In this document: positions 47,061 through 56,500 of the stretch, piece by piece
How positions within the stretch are numbered: the first letter of the stretch is position 1
Layout: every line of letters begins with the position of its first letter
From: Fulvimonas sp. R45
Lineage (GTDB): Bacteria > Pseudomonadota > Gammaproteobacteria > Xanthomonadales > Rhodanobacteraceae
Direction: 5' to 3'
NCBI RefSeq assembly: GCF_030504985.1
Contig: NZ_JASERU010000006.1
Location: 124,001-188,000, forward strand
Length of the DNA: 64,000 bases
The notes under the pieces: generated by a model
What the model was told of the DNA's origin: nothing
Seen by the model: only the letters and a program-made list of their open reading frames with translations
Databases searched by the model: none
Made by a program: the position numbers and the translations under genes

Positions 47061-47087
47061 TACTAGGGCCACTTCCAGCGTTGTCAA
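47061..47087 (-). promoter_or_regulatory. Promoter of the repressor-peptidase operon
   Basis: On the minus strand TTGACA (47087-47082) is followed after 16 bases by TAGTAT (47065-47060), a near-consensus sigma-70 promoter. The -35 lies in operator 2 and the -10 abuts operator 1. Confidence 0.65.
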
Positions 47088-47103
47088 CTATATTCTTAGT
47101 AGA
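47084..47103. promoter_or_regulatory. Operator 2 of the BlaI-type repressor
   Basis: TCAACTA, a 6-base centre and TAGTAGA repeat the design of operator 1 with one mismatch between arms. Centre-to-centre distance to operator 1 is 43 bases, about four helical turns, so both dimers would sit on one face of the DNA. Confidence 0.7.
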
Positions 47104-47269
47104 CATGGCCCGGCAGCCACGCCTGCCATCTTCGGCGGCGCGCTCCATCCAGGACTGCCGCGCCGCGCACCGCTTCATCGCAGCCGATGCCACGGGGCGC
47201 GGGAGCCGGTCATGCACAAGCAACGGGCTGGCTGGCGGAGCCGCCCAGGCGCGGTTCTACGGCGCGGTT

Positions 47270-48115
47270 TTACACGATGGGCACCTGGCTCACATTGTTC
47301 TTCGGGTCCATCCAGAACGACTCGTTCACGAAGCGGCCGAAGATCTCGCGCGGGAGGATGGAGGTGCGCTCGACCGGCGCCACCTTCGGGCGCACGGTGT
47401 GCAGGCCCGGCATGCCGACGCGGGCGTCGAACTCGTCCGCGCGGTAGGCGACGTGCTCGAAGTCGTGCTCGAACCAGGGCTCGCCGATGAACTGGTAGAC
47501 CGCACGCATGGCGGCCGCGGGGTTGCGCACCAGGCTCTCGTAGCTCAGCAGTAGCAGGTGGCCGGGCGCGTACTGGCCGTAGAACGCGTCCTTGGTGGCC
47601 TGGAAGGCGAAGCCCACCATGCCGCGCGGGTCGGTCAGCGCCTCGACGCGCGAGTACACCGTGGTGTTGGTGTCGAAGCGGAACACCTTGCTGACGCCGA
47701 CCGGCTGCCGGCGCACCAGCCGTTCCATGCTGTCCAGCACCCAGGGCAGCTGGCGCACGCAGGCGATCACCTTCGCCTGCGGGAACAGCGTGTCGAGCAG
47801 CTGCATCCGGCTGCACCACAGCCGGCTGGTGTCGAAGACCACCTCGGCGTCCGCGTCGGCCGCGTAGAAACTCCCGACCAGGCCGCGCAGCATCGCCACG
47901 CGCTGCTCGTCGGAGACGTCGAACGAGAAGTCGTTCTTGCTGCTCGCCTCGGCGATCACCGCGCCCATGATGTCGGCGAGCGGGCTGGTCATGCCCGCAC
48001 GGAAGCGCGGGTTCTGGCCGAGGATGGCGGCCAGCAGCGTGCTGCCCGAGCGTGGCAGCCCGGAAATGAAGTGGAACTTCCGGGCCGGCTTCGCGGTGGC
48101 GGATGCTGCAGGCAT
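47270..48115 (-). CDS. Sulfotransferase family protein
   Basis: The 281-residue protein is a PAPS-dependent sulfotransferase-fold protein. The phosphosulfate loop FISGLPRSGSTLLAAIL is at the N-terminus (about residues 16-32); a 3'-phosphate-binding region follows in KVIACVRQLPWVLDSMERL, and LLLLSYESLVRNPAAAM is the usual helix after it. It has no signal peptide or membrane anchor. Bacterial members sulfate or otherwise modify peptides, glycans or metabolites; no PAPS-synthesis gene is nearby, and the acceptor is unknown. ATG 48115 has GAGGAG upstream. It sits downstream of the LacI-regulated locus in the same orientation, 80 bases away, so co-regulation is possible but not shown. Confidence 0.85.
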   Translation of the reverse strand: MPAASATAKPARKFHFISGLPRSGSTLLAAILGQNPRFRAGMTSPLADIMGAVIAEASSKNDFSFDVSDEQRVAMLRGLVGSFYAADADAEVVFDTSRLWCSRMQLLDTLFPQAKVIACVRQLPWVLDSMERLVRRQPVGVSKVFRFDTNTTVYSRVEALTDPRGMVGFAFQATKDAFYGQYAPGHLLLLSYESLVRNPAAAMRAVYQFIGEPWFEHDFEHVAYRADEFDARVGMPGLHTVRPKVAPVERTSILPREIFGRFVNESFWMDPKNNVSQVPIV

Positions 48116-48195
48116 GCGGGCGCGCTCCTCTGGATCGTCGGTGGATGGCGGAACGGCATCCGGCCGGGCCGTCCGCGGGATAGTACGCAATCCGG

Positions 48196-49203
48196 CTAGG
48201 GCGGTGGCGCGGTCGAGGCACGGATGCGCATTTCGTAATCGAGCTCGACCATGCGGGGCTCGCCCTTGTTCAACACGCGCAGCATCAGCTCCTGGGTGGC
48301 GCGCCGCCCCATCTCGCGCACGGGCTGGTGGACGGTGGTCAGCGGCGGCCACACCTGCGTCGCCATCGTGGTGTCGTCGAAGCCGCAGATGGAGATGTCG
48401 CGGGGAATCGACACCCCCGCCTCGGCGGCGGCCCAGATCGCGCCGACCGCCATGTCGTCGTCGGCCGCGAAGATGGCCGTCGGCCGTTGCGGCAACGCCA
48501 GCAACTGGCGCATGGCCGCCACGCCCGACTCGAAGGAGAACCGGCCCTGCACCATATATGCGGGGTCTTCCTTCAGCCCGGCGCGCCCGAGTCCGTCGCG
48601 ATAGCCCGCCAGGCGCCAGAGGCCGGCGCCGTGCTCGGGATCGCCGAGGATGTGCGCGATGCGGCGATGGCCGAGCGATACCAGGTGATGGACCATCGCC
48701 GCGGCGGCTTCGCGCTCGCGCAGCATCGCGCCGATGCATGACCCGGGCTGGCGCGGCGCGATCGAGGCGAACGGCAGGCCGTTTCCGCGCAGGCATTCCA
48801 GCAGCTGCGGGTGGTCGGTGATCGGCGGCGTGAGGATCAGGCCGTCGGGCTGGTGCCGCGACAGGATGTCCTCCACCCGTTCCACGAAATCCGGCGCGGT
48901 CGAGACCAGCGGCTGCACCATCATGCTGTAGTGCTGCGCCTCGCAGGCATCCAGCACGCCGGCCTGCACTTCCATGATGTAACTGGGCGAGCGGTTGTCG
49001 TACAGCAGTCCGATCATGAAGGAGCGGTTGGTGGCCAGGCTGCGCGCCGAGGTGAGCGGCCGGTAGTTGAGCGCGGCGATGGCGTCCAGCACGCGCTGGC
49101 GCATGGAATCGCTCACGTTCGGGTCGTTGTTGAGCACCCGCGAGATGGTCTTTTTCGATGTCCCCACGGTACGGGCGACGTCGCTGATGGTCACGCGCGT
49201 CAT
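48196..49203 (-). CDS. LacI-family transcriptional regulator
   Basis: The 335-residue protein has an N-terminal LacI helix-turn-helix (VTISDVARTVGTSKKTISRV, residues 4-23, with the hinge helix SARSLATNRS) and a periplasmic-binding-protein-like sugar domain. ATG 49203 is chosen because the DNA-binding domain begins at once; the frame is open to 49344. It is the last gene of a minus-strand run with glucokinase, TonB receptor, APC permease and exo-glucosaminidase, 16 bases after the last. It probably represses that locus and responds to an amino sugar or its phosphate, by analogy with NagR-type LacI regulators. Confidence 0.92.
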   Translation of the reverse strand: MTRVTISDVARTVGTSKKTISRVLNNDPNVSDSMRQRVLDAIAALNYRPLTSARSLATNRSFMIGLLYDNRSPSYIMEVQAGVLDACEAQHYSMMVQPLVSTAPDFVERVEDILSRHQPDGLILTPPITDHPQLLECLRGNGLPFASIAPRQPGSCIGAMLREREAAAAMVHHLVSLGHRRIAHILGDPEHGAGLWRLAGYRDGLGRAGLKEDPAYMVQGRFSFESGVAAMRQLLALPQRPTAIFAADDDMAVGAIWAAAEAGVSIPRDISICGFDDTTMATQVWPPLTTVHQPVREMGRRATQELMLRVLNKGEPRMVELDYEMRIRASTAPPP

Positions 49204-49219
49204 GCAAGTCTGGCCTGGT

Positions 49220-51940
49220 TCAATGGGTCTTTTCCCGCGGGGCGCCGGTTCCGTTCCCGACGACGACCGGGAAGCTCCGGGTGGGAACGTTCCACCCATC
49301 CACTTCGACGACCGGCGCCGTCCCCTGCCCCGCACAATGCGCAATCAGGGTGAGCGATTCGCCGGGCCACAGCGTGACGTCATTGTCGCTCCACAGGATC
49401 GGCAGCACGGGTTCGCCGCCGGGGGATCGCCTGATCGACACGTGCTGGAACAATGCCACGGTCCTGGACGACGCGGGAACCGTCAGCGTGACGGCGACCT
49501 CGTCCCCTGCCCCCGTATGCCGCAGCGTGGCCCGGACCTCGCTCGTCGCCGCCGGCAGGGATTGCAGCGCAGTCAGGTCCGCGTACTGCGTCAGCGGCGT
49601 GAGGTACCAGTTCGAATGCGCCCAGTCGAGCTCGTCGGGCCGGGTGGAGAGCCAGTACACGTTGCGGCTGACCGGCTTGCCGTCGGCGGACGCGAGTTCG
49701 AGCTCGACGAAGTAGACGCTCGACAGGCCGGCCGGCGCCGGCAGCGTCGCCAGCGACCGCGTGCGGTGGCCGGCAAGGTCGATGCCCTGCAGGTGCCGCT
49801 GGTAGCGCACGCTGCCGTCCAGGTCGCGCACGCGGATGTCCGCCTGCAGGCCGCGCGCGTCGGTGGGGGTATGGTTGACCAGCACGACCGCGCGGCTGTC
49901 GTACGCGTACTGGATGTGCACCGGCTCGTTGGCCTTCCTGGCGCCGAAGTAGGCGCCGGCCGGGTTCAGGTAGTAGTCGTACAGGTGCCAGTGCAGCGAG
50001 GGCCAGGCGTTGTTGAGCATCCAGTAGATCACGCCGGTCGACGGCTTGGCCGCGTCCATGTGCGCGCTGAACGCCTCGAACTGGGCGCGGGTGTTGTCGT
50101 AGTTGTCGAGCTGGGCCTTGGCAACGTAGTCCGCGAGGTTCCTGGGTGCGCCGTAGCGCCTGGCCAGCGCGGTGTCGAACGGCGCGAGGCTGGCGAACGG
50201 CGACCAGGCGGCGGACGCGTGGTACTGCCGCACCTGCGGGTACTTCCACAGCGCTTCCCGCTCCTGCGGCGACAGCATGCGGACGAGGTCCTCCAGCCGC
50301 GGGATGTCGGCGCCCGCGCCGGTCTCGGAGTTGAAGCCGAACGCACCGCCCAGCCTGTCGGCATACCAGTACGCCGGCGGCACCCATGCGTAAGGCCCGG
50401 TCATCTTCATCCCGGAGGGGCCGGTCTCGGCGGTGGCCTGGTCCGATGCCGCCGCGATGATCGGCGCCGCCCAGTCCTCGGCGCGCAGGGTGTCGACGTA
50501 CATTTTCGCAATCTCCGGCGGCGGCGCGTTGTCGCTGCCGATCAGGAAGCCGATCACCGACGGGTGGTTGCGCAGCAGACGCGCCTCGCTGGCCATGGAG
50601 TCCGCAGCCACCTGCTCGTCCGCCGCGTCCCACGGCGCGCCGCCGGTCTTCGCCGCCGACTCCCACTTGTCGCAGCACTCCCAGCCGGCCAGGACCATGA
50701 TGCCGTCGCGGTCGGCGAGATCGTAGAAGCGCGCATCCTCCAGCTTGCCCTCGCTGCGGATCGTGTTGAGCCCGAGGTTGCGCACGTAGCTGAACTCGGC
50801 CTCCATGCGCGCGGGGTCGTCGCGCAGGAACATGTCCGGCGCCCAGCCCGCGCCGCGGATCAGCACCGGCCGGCCGTTGACGAGGAACTGTCGATAGCCC
50901 TGCCTGGTGAGCCGGGAACTGACGCTGCGTATGCCGAAGCTCGTGCCGGCCCGGTCGGAGGCCGCGCCGTCGACGGTGGCGGCCAGTTTCAACGCATACA
51001 GCGGGTGCGCGCCCATGCCGACCGGCCACCAGATCTTCGGATGGCTCAGGTCCAGCCCCGGGTCGGTCTTGGGCGTGAACGACACCGTCTGCGCCTGGCC
51101 GGGGTCGAGACGGATCGTCCGCCGCAGCGCCACGCCGGCCACCTCGCCGGTGATCGTGGCCTCGTGCGCCACCGCGTCGAGGTTGCGCGCCTCCACCTTC
51201 ACGGTCAGTGCGGCATGGTCGAGAGCGGGCAGCGACAGCGCCGGGATCACCCGCGGGAAACGCAACTGGACCGGCCCGCTGCGCACGATGTCCACGCCCC
51301 GCCACGGGCCCATGTTGTTGTCCGGCGGCGTCGGGTTCCAGTCGACCCAGCCGATCGACAGGCTGCGCCGCGGATCGCCCGGATGCACGCGCAGCGCGAG
51401 CACGTTGCGGCCCGCGTGCACCCAGCGCGTCACGTCGAGTTCGTGCACGGGATAGGCGCCGGCGACGGTCGCGTGGTCGGCAACCCGGTGCCCGTTCACC
51501 CACACGTCGGCGCTCGCGATGATGCCGTGGGCGCGCAGCAGCGTGTGCAATCCCGGCGCGCCGTCGGCGAGGGTGAACTCGGTGCGGTACCACCACGGGT
51601 TCACGAACAGGTTGCCGCTGGCGTCGGGCACCTGCACCGCGCGCAGGTTGTCGCCATGGAACACGTCGTCCTTGTAGACGCCGTTCTCCAGCAGTCCCGC
51701 CATCACCGTGGCGCGGCCGCTGACCGGGTACCAGCCCTTGGTGGAAAAGCCAGCGGAGGAAATCTCCACGCCGTCCTGCTGTGCCTTGGCGCTGGATTGG
51801 ATCTGCCAGTGGGCCACGGCGGTCGTGGCGCCGGCGCCGCCGTCCACCCGGGTGGGCGCGAAGGTGGTTCCGGCATGGGCGGCCGACGCGGCCGCCAGCG
51901 CCACCATCGTGAGAAGCAGGGATGCGGCCAGGATGCGCAT
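49220..51940 (-). CDS. GH2 exo-beta-D-glucosaminidase (CsxA-like)
   Basis: The 906-residue protein has a signal peptide (MRILAASLLLTMVALAAA, cleavage near AHAG), a sugar-binding jelly roll (about 40-220), immunoglobulin-like domains and the (beta/alpha)8 catalytic domain (about 340-620). The acid/base doublet is S469-D470 (FLIGSDNAPPPE) in place of the Asn-Glu found in most GH2 enzymes; the nucleophile would be E539 (FGFNSETGAG). A Ser-Asp doublet defines the exo-beta-D-glucosaminidase (exochitosanase) subfamily, so it should remove glucosamine from chitosan oligomers in the periplasm or outside. The permease gene ends four bases upstream and the LacI gene follows. Confidence 0.9.
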   Translation of the reverse strand: MRILAASLLLTMVALAAASAAHAGTTFAPTRVDGGAGATTAVAHWQIQSSAKAQQDGVEISSAGFSTKGWYPVSGRATVMAGLLENGVYKDDVFHGDNLRAVQVPDASGNLFVNPWWYRTEFTLADGAPGLHTLLRAHGIIASADVWVNGHRVADHATVAGAYPVHELDVTRWVHAGRNVLALRVHPGDPRRSLSIGWVDWNPTPPDNNMGPWRGVDIVRSGPVQLRFPRVIPALSLPALDHAALTVKVEARNLDAVAHEATITGEVAGVALRRTIRLDPGQAQTVSFTPKTDPGLDLSHPKIWWPVGMGAHPLYALKLAATVDGAASDRAGTSFGIRSVSSRLTRQGYRQFLVNGRPVLIRGAGWAPDMFLRDDPARMEAEFSYVRNLGLNTIRSEGKLEDARFYDLADRDGIMVLAGWECCDKWESAAKTGGAPWDAADEQVAADSMASEARLLRNHPSVIGFLIGSDNAPPPEIAKMYVDTLRAEDWAAPIIAAASDQATAETGPSGMKMTGPYAWVPPAYWYADRLGGAFGFNSETGAGADIPRLEDLVRMLSPQEREALWKYPQVRQYHASAAWSPFASLAPFDTALARRYGAPRNLADYVAKAQLDNYDNTRAQFEAFSAHMDAAKPSTGVIYWMLNNAWPSLHWHLYDYYLNPAGAYFGARKANEPVHIQYAYDSRAVVLVNHTPTDARGLQADIRVRDLDGSVRYQRHLQGIDLAGHRTRSLATLPAPAGLSSVYFVELELASADGKPVSRNVYWLSTRPDELDWAHSNWYLTPLTQYADLTALQSLPAATSEVRATLRHTGAGDEVAVTLTVPASSRTVALFQHVSIRRSPGGEPVLPILWSDNDVTLWPGESLTLIAHCAGQGTAPVVEVDGWNVPTRSFPVVVGNGTGAPREKTH

Positions 51941-51944
51941 GAGG

Positions 51945-53330
51945 TCAGTCCCTCCCGAGATAGGCTTCGCGTATTTCCACCGGCGCGAACGGCCAGGACC
52001 GGTTGATCCAGGCCCAGACCGCGAACACCGCCAGGCCGGCGACGATCCACGCGCCGGACAGGATCAGCGACATCGCGGACGCCGACACGTAGACGTAGAT
52101 CCAGCCCAGCAGCGCGACCGCGCACGGCACCGGATACAGCCATTGCCGGTACGGCCGCGTGAGCGTCGGCTGGCGCTTGCGCAGCACCACCAGCGCGGCG
52201 ATCTGCGCGATGGACTGCACGATGATGGTCGCGGCCAGCAGCATGCTGATCACCTCGGTGAGGTCGAAGAAGGTGCCGATGGCGGTCACCGCGCCCATCG
52301 TGAGCAGGGCCACGTGCGGGAAGCCGTGCTTCGCGTGCAGCTTGCCGAACACGGACAGGAACACCTTCTCGTGCGCCGCCTGGAACGGCACGCGCGAGCC
52401 GCCCAGCAGGCCGGCGAACACCGAGGCGAACGCCGTCACGATGATCAGCACGGTCATGATCGCGGCGGCCAGGTGTCCCCAGCTGTGCTCCACCACCATC
52501 GACGCCACCGATCTGGACCTGGCGATCTCCTGCCACGGTGCCACGCCCAGCACGCTGATGTTGAGGACCAGGTAGACGCACATCATCGCGATCACCGAGA
52601 TGATGATCGAGCCCGGCATGGTGCGGCCCGGGTCGCGCAGCTCGTCGCCCATGTAGGCGGTGGTGAAGTAGCCCAGGTAGTCGTAGATGCCGAGGATCAG
52701 TCCCGCGCCCAGGCCCACGAGGAAGTGGCCGCCGAACGCGCCGGGCGGAAAGGCGAAGGCGTAGCCCGGGTGGAAATCCGAGAAGCCCGCCGCCGACACG
52801 CCGACCACGGACAGCAGCATGATCACCCACAACGCGATGGTGATCGCGCGGATCGACTCGATCCGCCGGTACAGCAGCAGGGTGACCAGGCCGGTCGCCG
52901 CCAGGCCGATCAGGTGCATCGGCCACCCGCCCAGGTGCGGGAAGAAGAAGCCCAGGTACTCGACCATGCCGATGATGCCGGTGGACATCAGCAGCGGGAT
53001 CGTCAGCAGCACCGTCCAGATGAACAGGAACGGCATCAGCTTGCCGGTACGGTACTGGAAGGCTTCGCGCAGGTAGACGTAGGTGCCGCCGGAGCCGGGC
53101 ATGGCGGCGCCCAGCTCCGCCCAGACCATGCCGTCGGCCACCGCGAGGATGGCACCGGCGATCCAGCCGACCACCGCCTGCGGCCCGCCCATGGTGGCGA
53201 CCATGATCGGGATGGTGATGAACGGCCCGATGCCGCACATCTGGGTCATGTTGATCGCGGTGCCGGAGAACAGGCCGATGGAGCGGTGGAAGTGGCCGTC
53301 GCGGTCGGGTTGGGTCGCCTTGGAATCCAT
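51945..53330 (-). CDS. APC-superfamily permease
   Basis: The 461-residue inner-membrane protein has about twelve hydrophobic helices and the amino acid/polyamine/organocation permease pattern: IGLFSGTAINMTQMCGIGPF with the unwound G-x-G of helix 1, GWIAGAILAVADGMVWAELG and PGSGGTYVYLREAF. The family usually carries amino acids. Here the neighbours are an exo-glucosaminidase, TonB receptor and glucokinase, so glucosamine or a chitosan-derived amino sugar is a plausible substrate; this is inference. ATG 53330 has AAGGA upstream. Four bases separate it from the GH2 gene: same transcript. A palindromic repeat lies upstream. Confidence 0.88.
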   Translation of the reverse strand: MDSKATQPDRDGHFHRSIGLFSGTAINMTQMCGIGPFITIPIMVATMGGPQAVVGWIAGAILAVADGMVWAELGAAMPGSGGTYVYLREAFQYRTGKLMPFLFIWTVLLTIPLLMSTGIIGMVEYLGFFFPHLGGWPMHLIGLAATGLVTLLLYRRIESIRAITIALWVIMLLSVVGVSAAGFSDFHPGYAFAFPPGAFGGHFLVGLGAGLILGIYDYLGYFTTAYMGDELRDPGRTMPGSIIISVIAMMCVYLVLNISVLGVAPWQEIARSRSVASMVVEHSWGHLAAAIMTVLIIVTAFASVFAGLLGGSRVPFQAAHEKVFLSVFGKLHAKHGFPHVALLTMGAVTAIGTFFDLTEVISMLLAATIIVQSIAQIAALVVLRKRQPTLTRPYRQWLYPVPCAVALLGWIYVYVSASAMSLILSGAWIVAGLAVFAVWAWINRSWPFAPVEIREAYLGRD

Positions 53331-53368
53331 GTTTTCCTTGTCGTGCCGGTTGCTTGTTCGAAACCCAA

Positions 53369-53498
53369 CCCGTTCGCCCCCGGATCGAGTCCGGGGCAGG
53401 CTCTGAGCGTAGGCCCGAAGGGCCGGAGTCGAAGGGTTGCCGTGCCACGGCCGCTTCGACTCCGCTTGCTGGCGCAAGCTACGCTCAGCGCGAACGGG
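53369..53498. repeat. 130-bp palindromic intergenic element (REP-like pair)
   Basis: Nested inverted repeats: CCCGTTCGC/GCGAACGGG (53369-53377 with 53490-53498), CTGAGCGTAG/CTACGCTCAG (53403-53412 with 53479-53488) and GGAGTCGAAG/CTTCGACTCC (53425-53434 with 53454-53463); the left arm also holds CCCCGGA/TCCGGGG. The layout is that of two REP-like units in inverted orientation between the TonB receptor and permease genes. Confidence 0.7.
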
Positions 53499-53513
53499 AT
53501 GTCTTGCCGCCGC

Positions 53514-56500
53514 TCACCACTGCCCGCGGATGCCGACCATGAACATGCGCTCGGAGAAGTTCGAGTGCGCCGGCTGGTCGGGCCACACCAGGTAATACCG
53601 CTGGTATTCGTTGGTGAGGTTGGTGCCGTCCACGAACAGTTCGGCGTACTTGTCGATCTTGTACGAGATCGAGGCGTCGAGGTACTTCTGCGGCGCCTCG
53701 TACATCTCCATGCCGGTGATGCCGCCCACGTCCTCCGACACCGCGCGGCGCGAACGGTAGTTGTATGCGACGCGGGCCTGGAAGCGGTCGTCCTGGTACC
53801 ACAGGATGACGTTGCCGGACCTGGTCGAGTTGTCCTGGAACGGGATCTTGTGCCCGGCCAGGTCGGTCTCCCCCGAATCGCTGGGCGCGTAGGTGGCGTT
53901 GACCTCGATGCCGGTCCTGGAAAGGATGCCCGGCAGGAAGGTGAAGCCCTGGCGGTAGTCGAACTCCGCGCCGTGGATGCTGTTGCCGGTGCCCTGGATC
54001 GGCTCGGTGATGGTGATGCAGCGGTTGCGGACGACGCCGTCCTCGTCCGGCAGCGTGCAGTCGATGACGCTGCCGCTCTTGATGAAGCTCTGCACGTTGA
54101 TGCGGAACAGCGCGAGGCTGAGCATGCTGGTGGAGTTGATGTAGTACTCGAGCGAGGCGCCGTAGTTGGTGGAGCGCCACGGGTCGAGCTTCGGGTTGCC
54201 GTTCGAGTTGCCCGCCGCGACGCGGAACAGCGGTCCCTGCGGGGTTTCCACCAGCGAGTAGTTGAGCTGCAGGCCGCCGCCCCAGGTGCTGAGGTCGAGC
54301 GGCATCATGTTCTTTGAATAGGCGAGGCGGAGCTTCAGGCTGTCGGTCAGGTCCAGCGCGAAGTTCGCCGACGGCAGGTAGTCCTTGTAGCTGCGCCGCG
54401 TGACCGCGGTGCCGGCATCGGCGGGCTCCGTGCCGTAGGCGCCCGGGTCGCCGCTCAGGTGCTGGGTGACGTCCAGGTGGGTGCGGATCACGCGCATGCC
54501 CACGTTGCCGCTGTAGGGCATGCTGCCGATGTTGCCGTCGAAGTCGGCCTGCAGGTAGGCCGAGGTCTCCTTCAGCCCCACGGCCCAGGTGGTACCCGGC
54601 TCGCCCTGCCGCTGGCTATCCGGATAGAGCGATTTCCAGTACGCCTCCGGGTCGTCCATGGCGTGTGGATCGACCGCCCAGAAGGTGATTCCCGAGCCGA
54701 GCAGGTTGGCATATTCCTTCCAGTGGCTGGACAGCGGCGACGGCGTGTTCGGCAATTGCAGGGCCGAGATGGGTCCCGCCCGGAAGTAGCCTTGCGCATT
54801 GCCCGCGGTGCACGAGCCGCTGTTGAGGATCACGTCGGCGCCCACGTAGCGCACCAGGCATCCGCCGGGATCGCTGGCGCCGATGCCGGCGTACACGGGG
54901 GTGACCAGGGTGAAGCCGACGTTGTCGGCGTGGCGGATGCTGTTGCGCACACCGAAATCGAGCTTGATGCCGTCGTTGAAGTCGTAGTGCCCGTCGAAGC
55001 GCAGCGCATTGAGCGACACCTTGCGGTCGTAGTCACCGGAGGATTCCAGCGTCTTCATCGTCCAGCCGTTGGGATCGGCGAACTGGCTGGCGAGCGACGG
55101 CGGCATGCTGATCGTGAGGTTGCGGCCGCCGAAATTCGCGACGATCGGCACGGTATTCTGGGCCAGGCCATGGGCATTGAAGACGCGGTTCCCGCCCAGC
55201 TGGTCCGGAAAGATGAAGGTGCCGGGCGGCACGGCATCGTCGGGCACGCCGTCCTTCAGCACGTTGGGCCACAAGCCGCCGTCGGAATTGGAGATGTTGA
55301 TGTCGGTCTCGACGTTCGACTGGCGTGCCGTGTCGTGGATGCCGCGGATGCTCCCGGTGAAGGGGCCGCCGTTGTCGAAATCCAGCTGGGCGTTGAAGTT
55401 CTGCGCGGTGGAATCCTTCTTCGTGATCTGCGAGAACGACTCCACGTCGCCCGGCCACTTCTCGTAGACCTGGGTGGTATACAGATGCATGCCGTCCCAG
55501 CCCGGCTCGGGCGTGCCGTACGAGCCGGCGACGGGGCGGCCGGTGTCGCGCGACTGCAACGGCACGTAGGTCGCGCCCTGCCAGTTGGTGGAGTTGAACT
55601 GGATGCCCACGTTGCGGTCGTACTGGTCCTGGCGCGCGTAGAAGTAGTCGCTGGTGAAGGTGAAGCCGCCGCCCAGGTCCATCTGGAACGAGGCGTTGCC
55701 GGACTTGCGCTTGCGCTGGGTGGTGATGTCGTACAGGCTGATGTCCTGGCTGCCCATGAACACGCCGTCGGACTTCCCGTCGCCGTTCACGTCGACGCTG
55801 CCGTCGGGGTTCTGCACGATCCGCGAGGGGATCGGTGCGCCGTTCCACGGCGTCAGGAAGCCGTTGTAGCCGCCCGCGCTGGCCGCGTTCTCGCCGTTGA
55901 GGACCGTGCCGTACTGGTCGAGCCCCTCGTTCGAGTTCGTCCGCGTGGTGTTGGAGAAGTCGGCGGAGACCAGCAGGCCCCAGTGGCCGTCGTCGTTGTA
56001 CGAGATCAGGCCGTTGGCCTCCGGCCCCCACTTGCTGCTGGTCCGGCCACGCTCGCCGTCGGCGGAATAGCTGTAGGTGAATCCGCTCGGCAGGTCCCAG
56101 GGGCGATAGGTATGCAGGTCCAGCGCGCCGCTGATGCCGCCGTCGGTCGTGCTGGCGGTGGGCGACTTGATGACGTCCACGCCATGGAACAGCGTGGCCG
56201 GCAGCATGGTGAAATCGGGTTGCTGCGAGTCGATCTGGTCCGCGGTGATGAAGACCTCCCCGTTCAGCATGGTGCCGACCTCGGGCAGGCCGCGCACGTC
56301 CACCGTGGTGCCCACGCCCGCGTCGCGGTTGATCTGCACCCCGGTGACGCGCTGCAGCGCGTCGGTGATGGTCACGTCGGGCAGCTGGCCGATGCTTTCC
56401 GCCGTGATGCTGTCCTGGATGTTCGGCGCATCCCGCTTCAGTTCGATCGCGCGCATCTGCGACGCGCGCACGCCGACGACGTTGACGGCCGACAGTGTGA

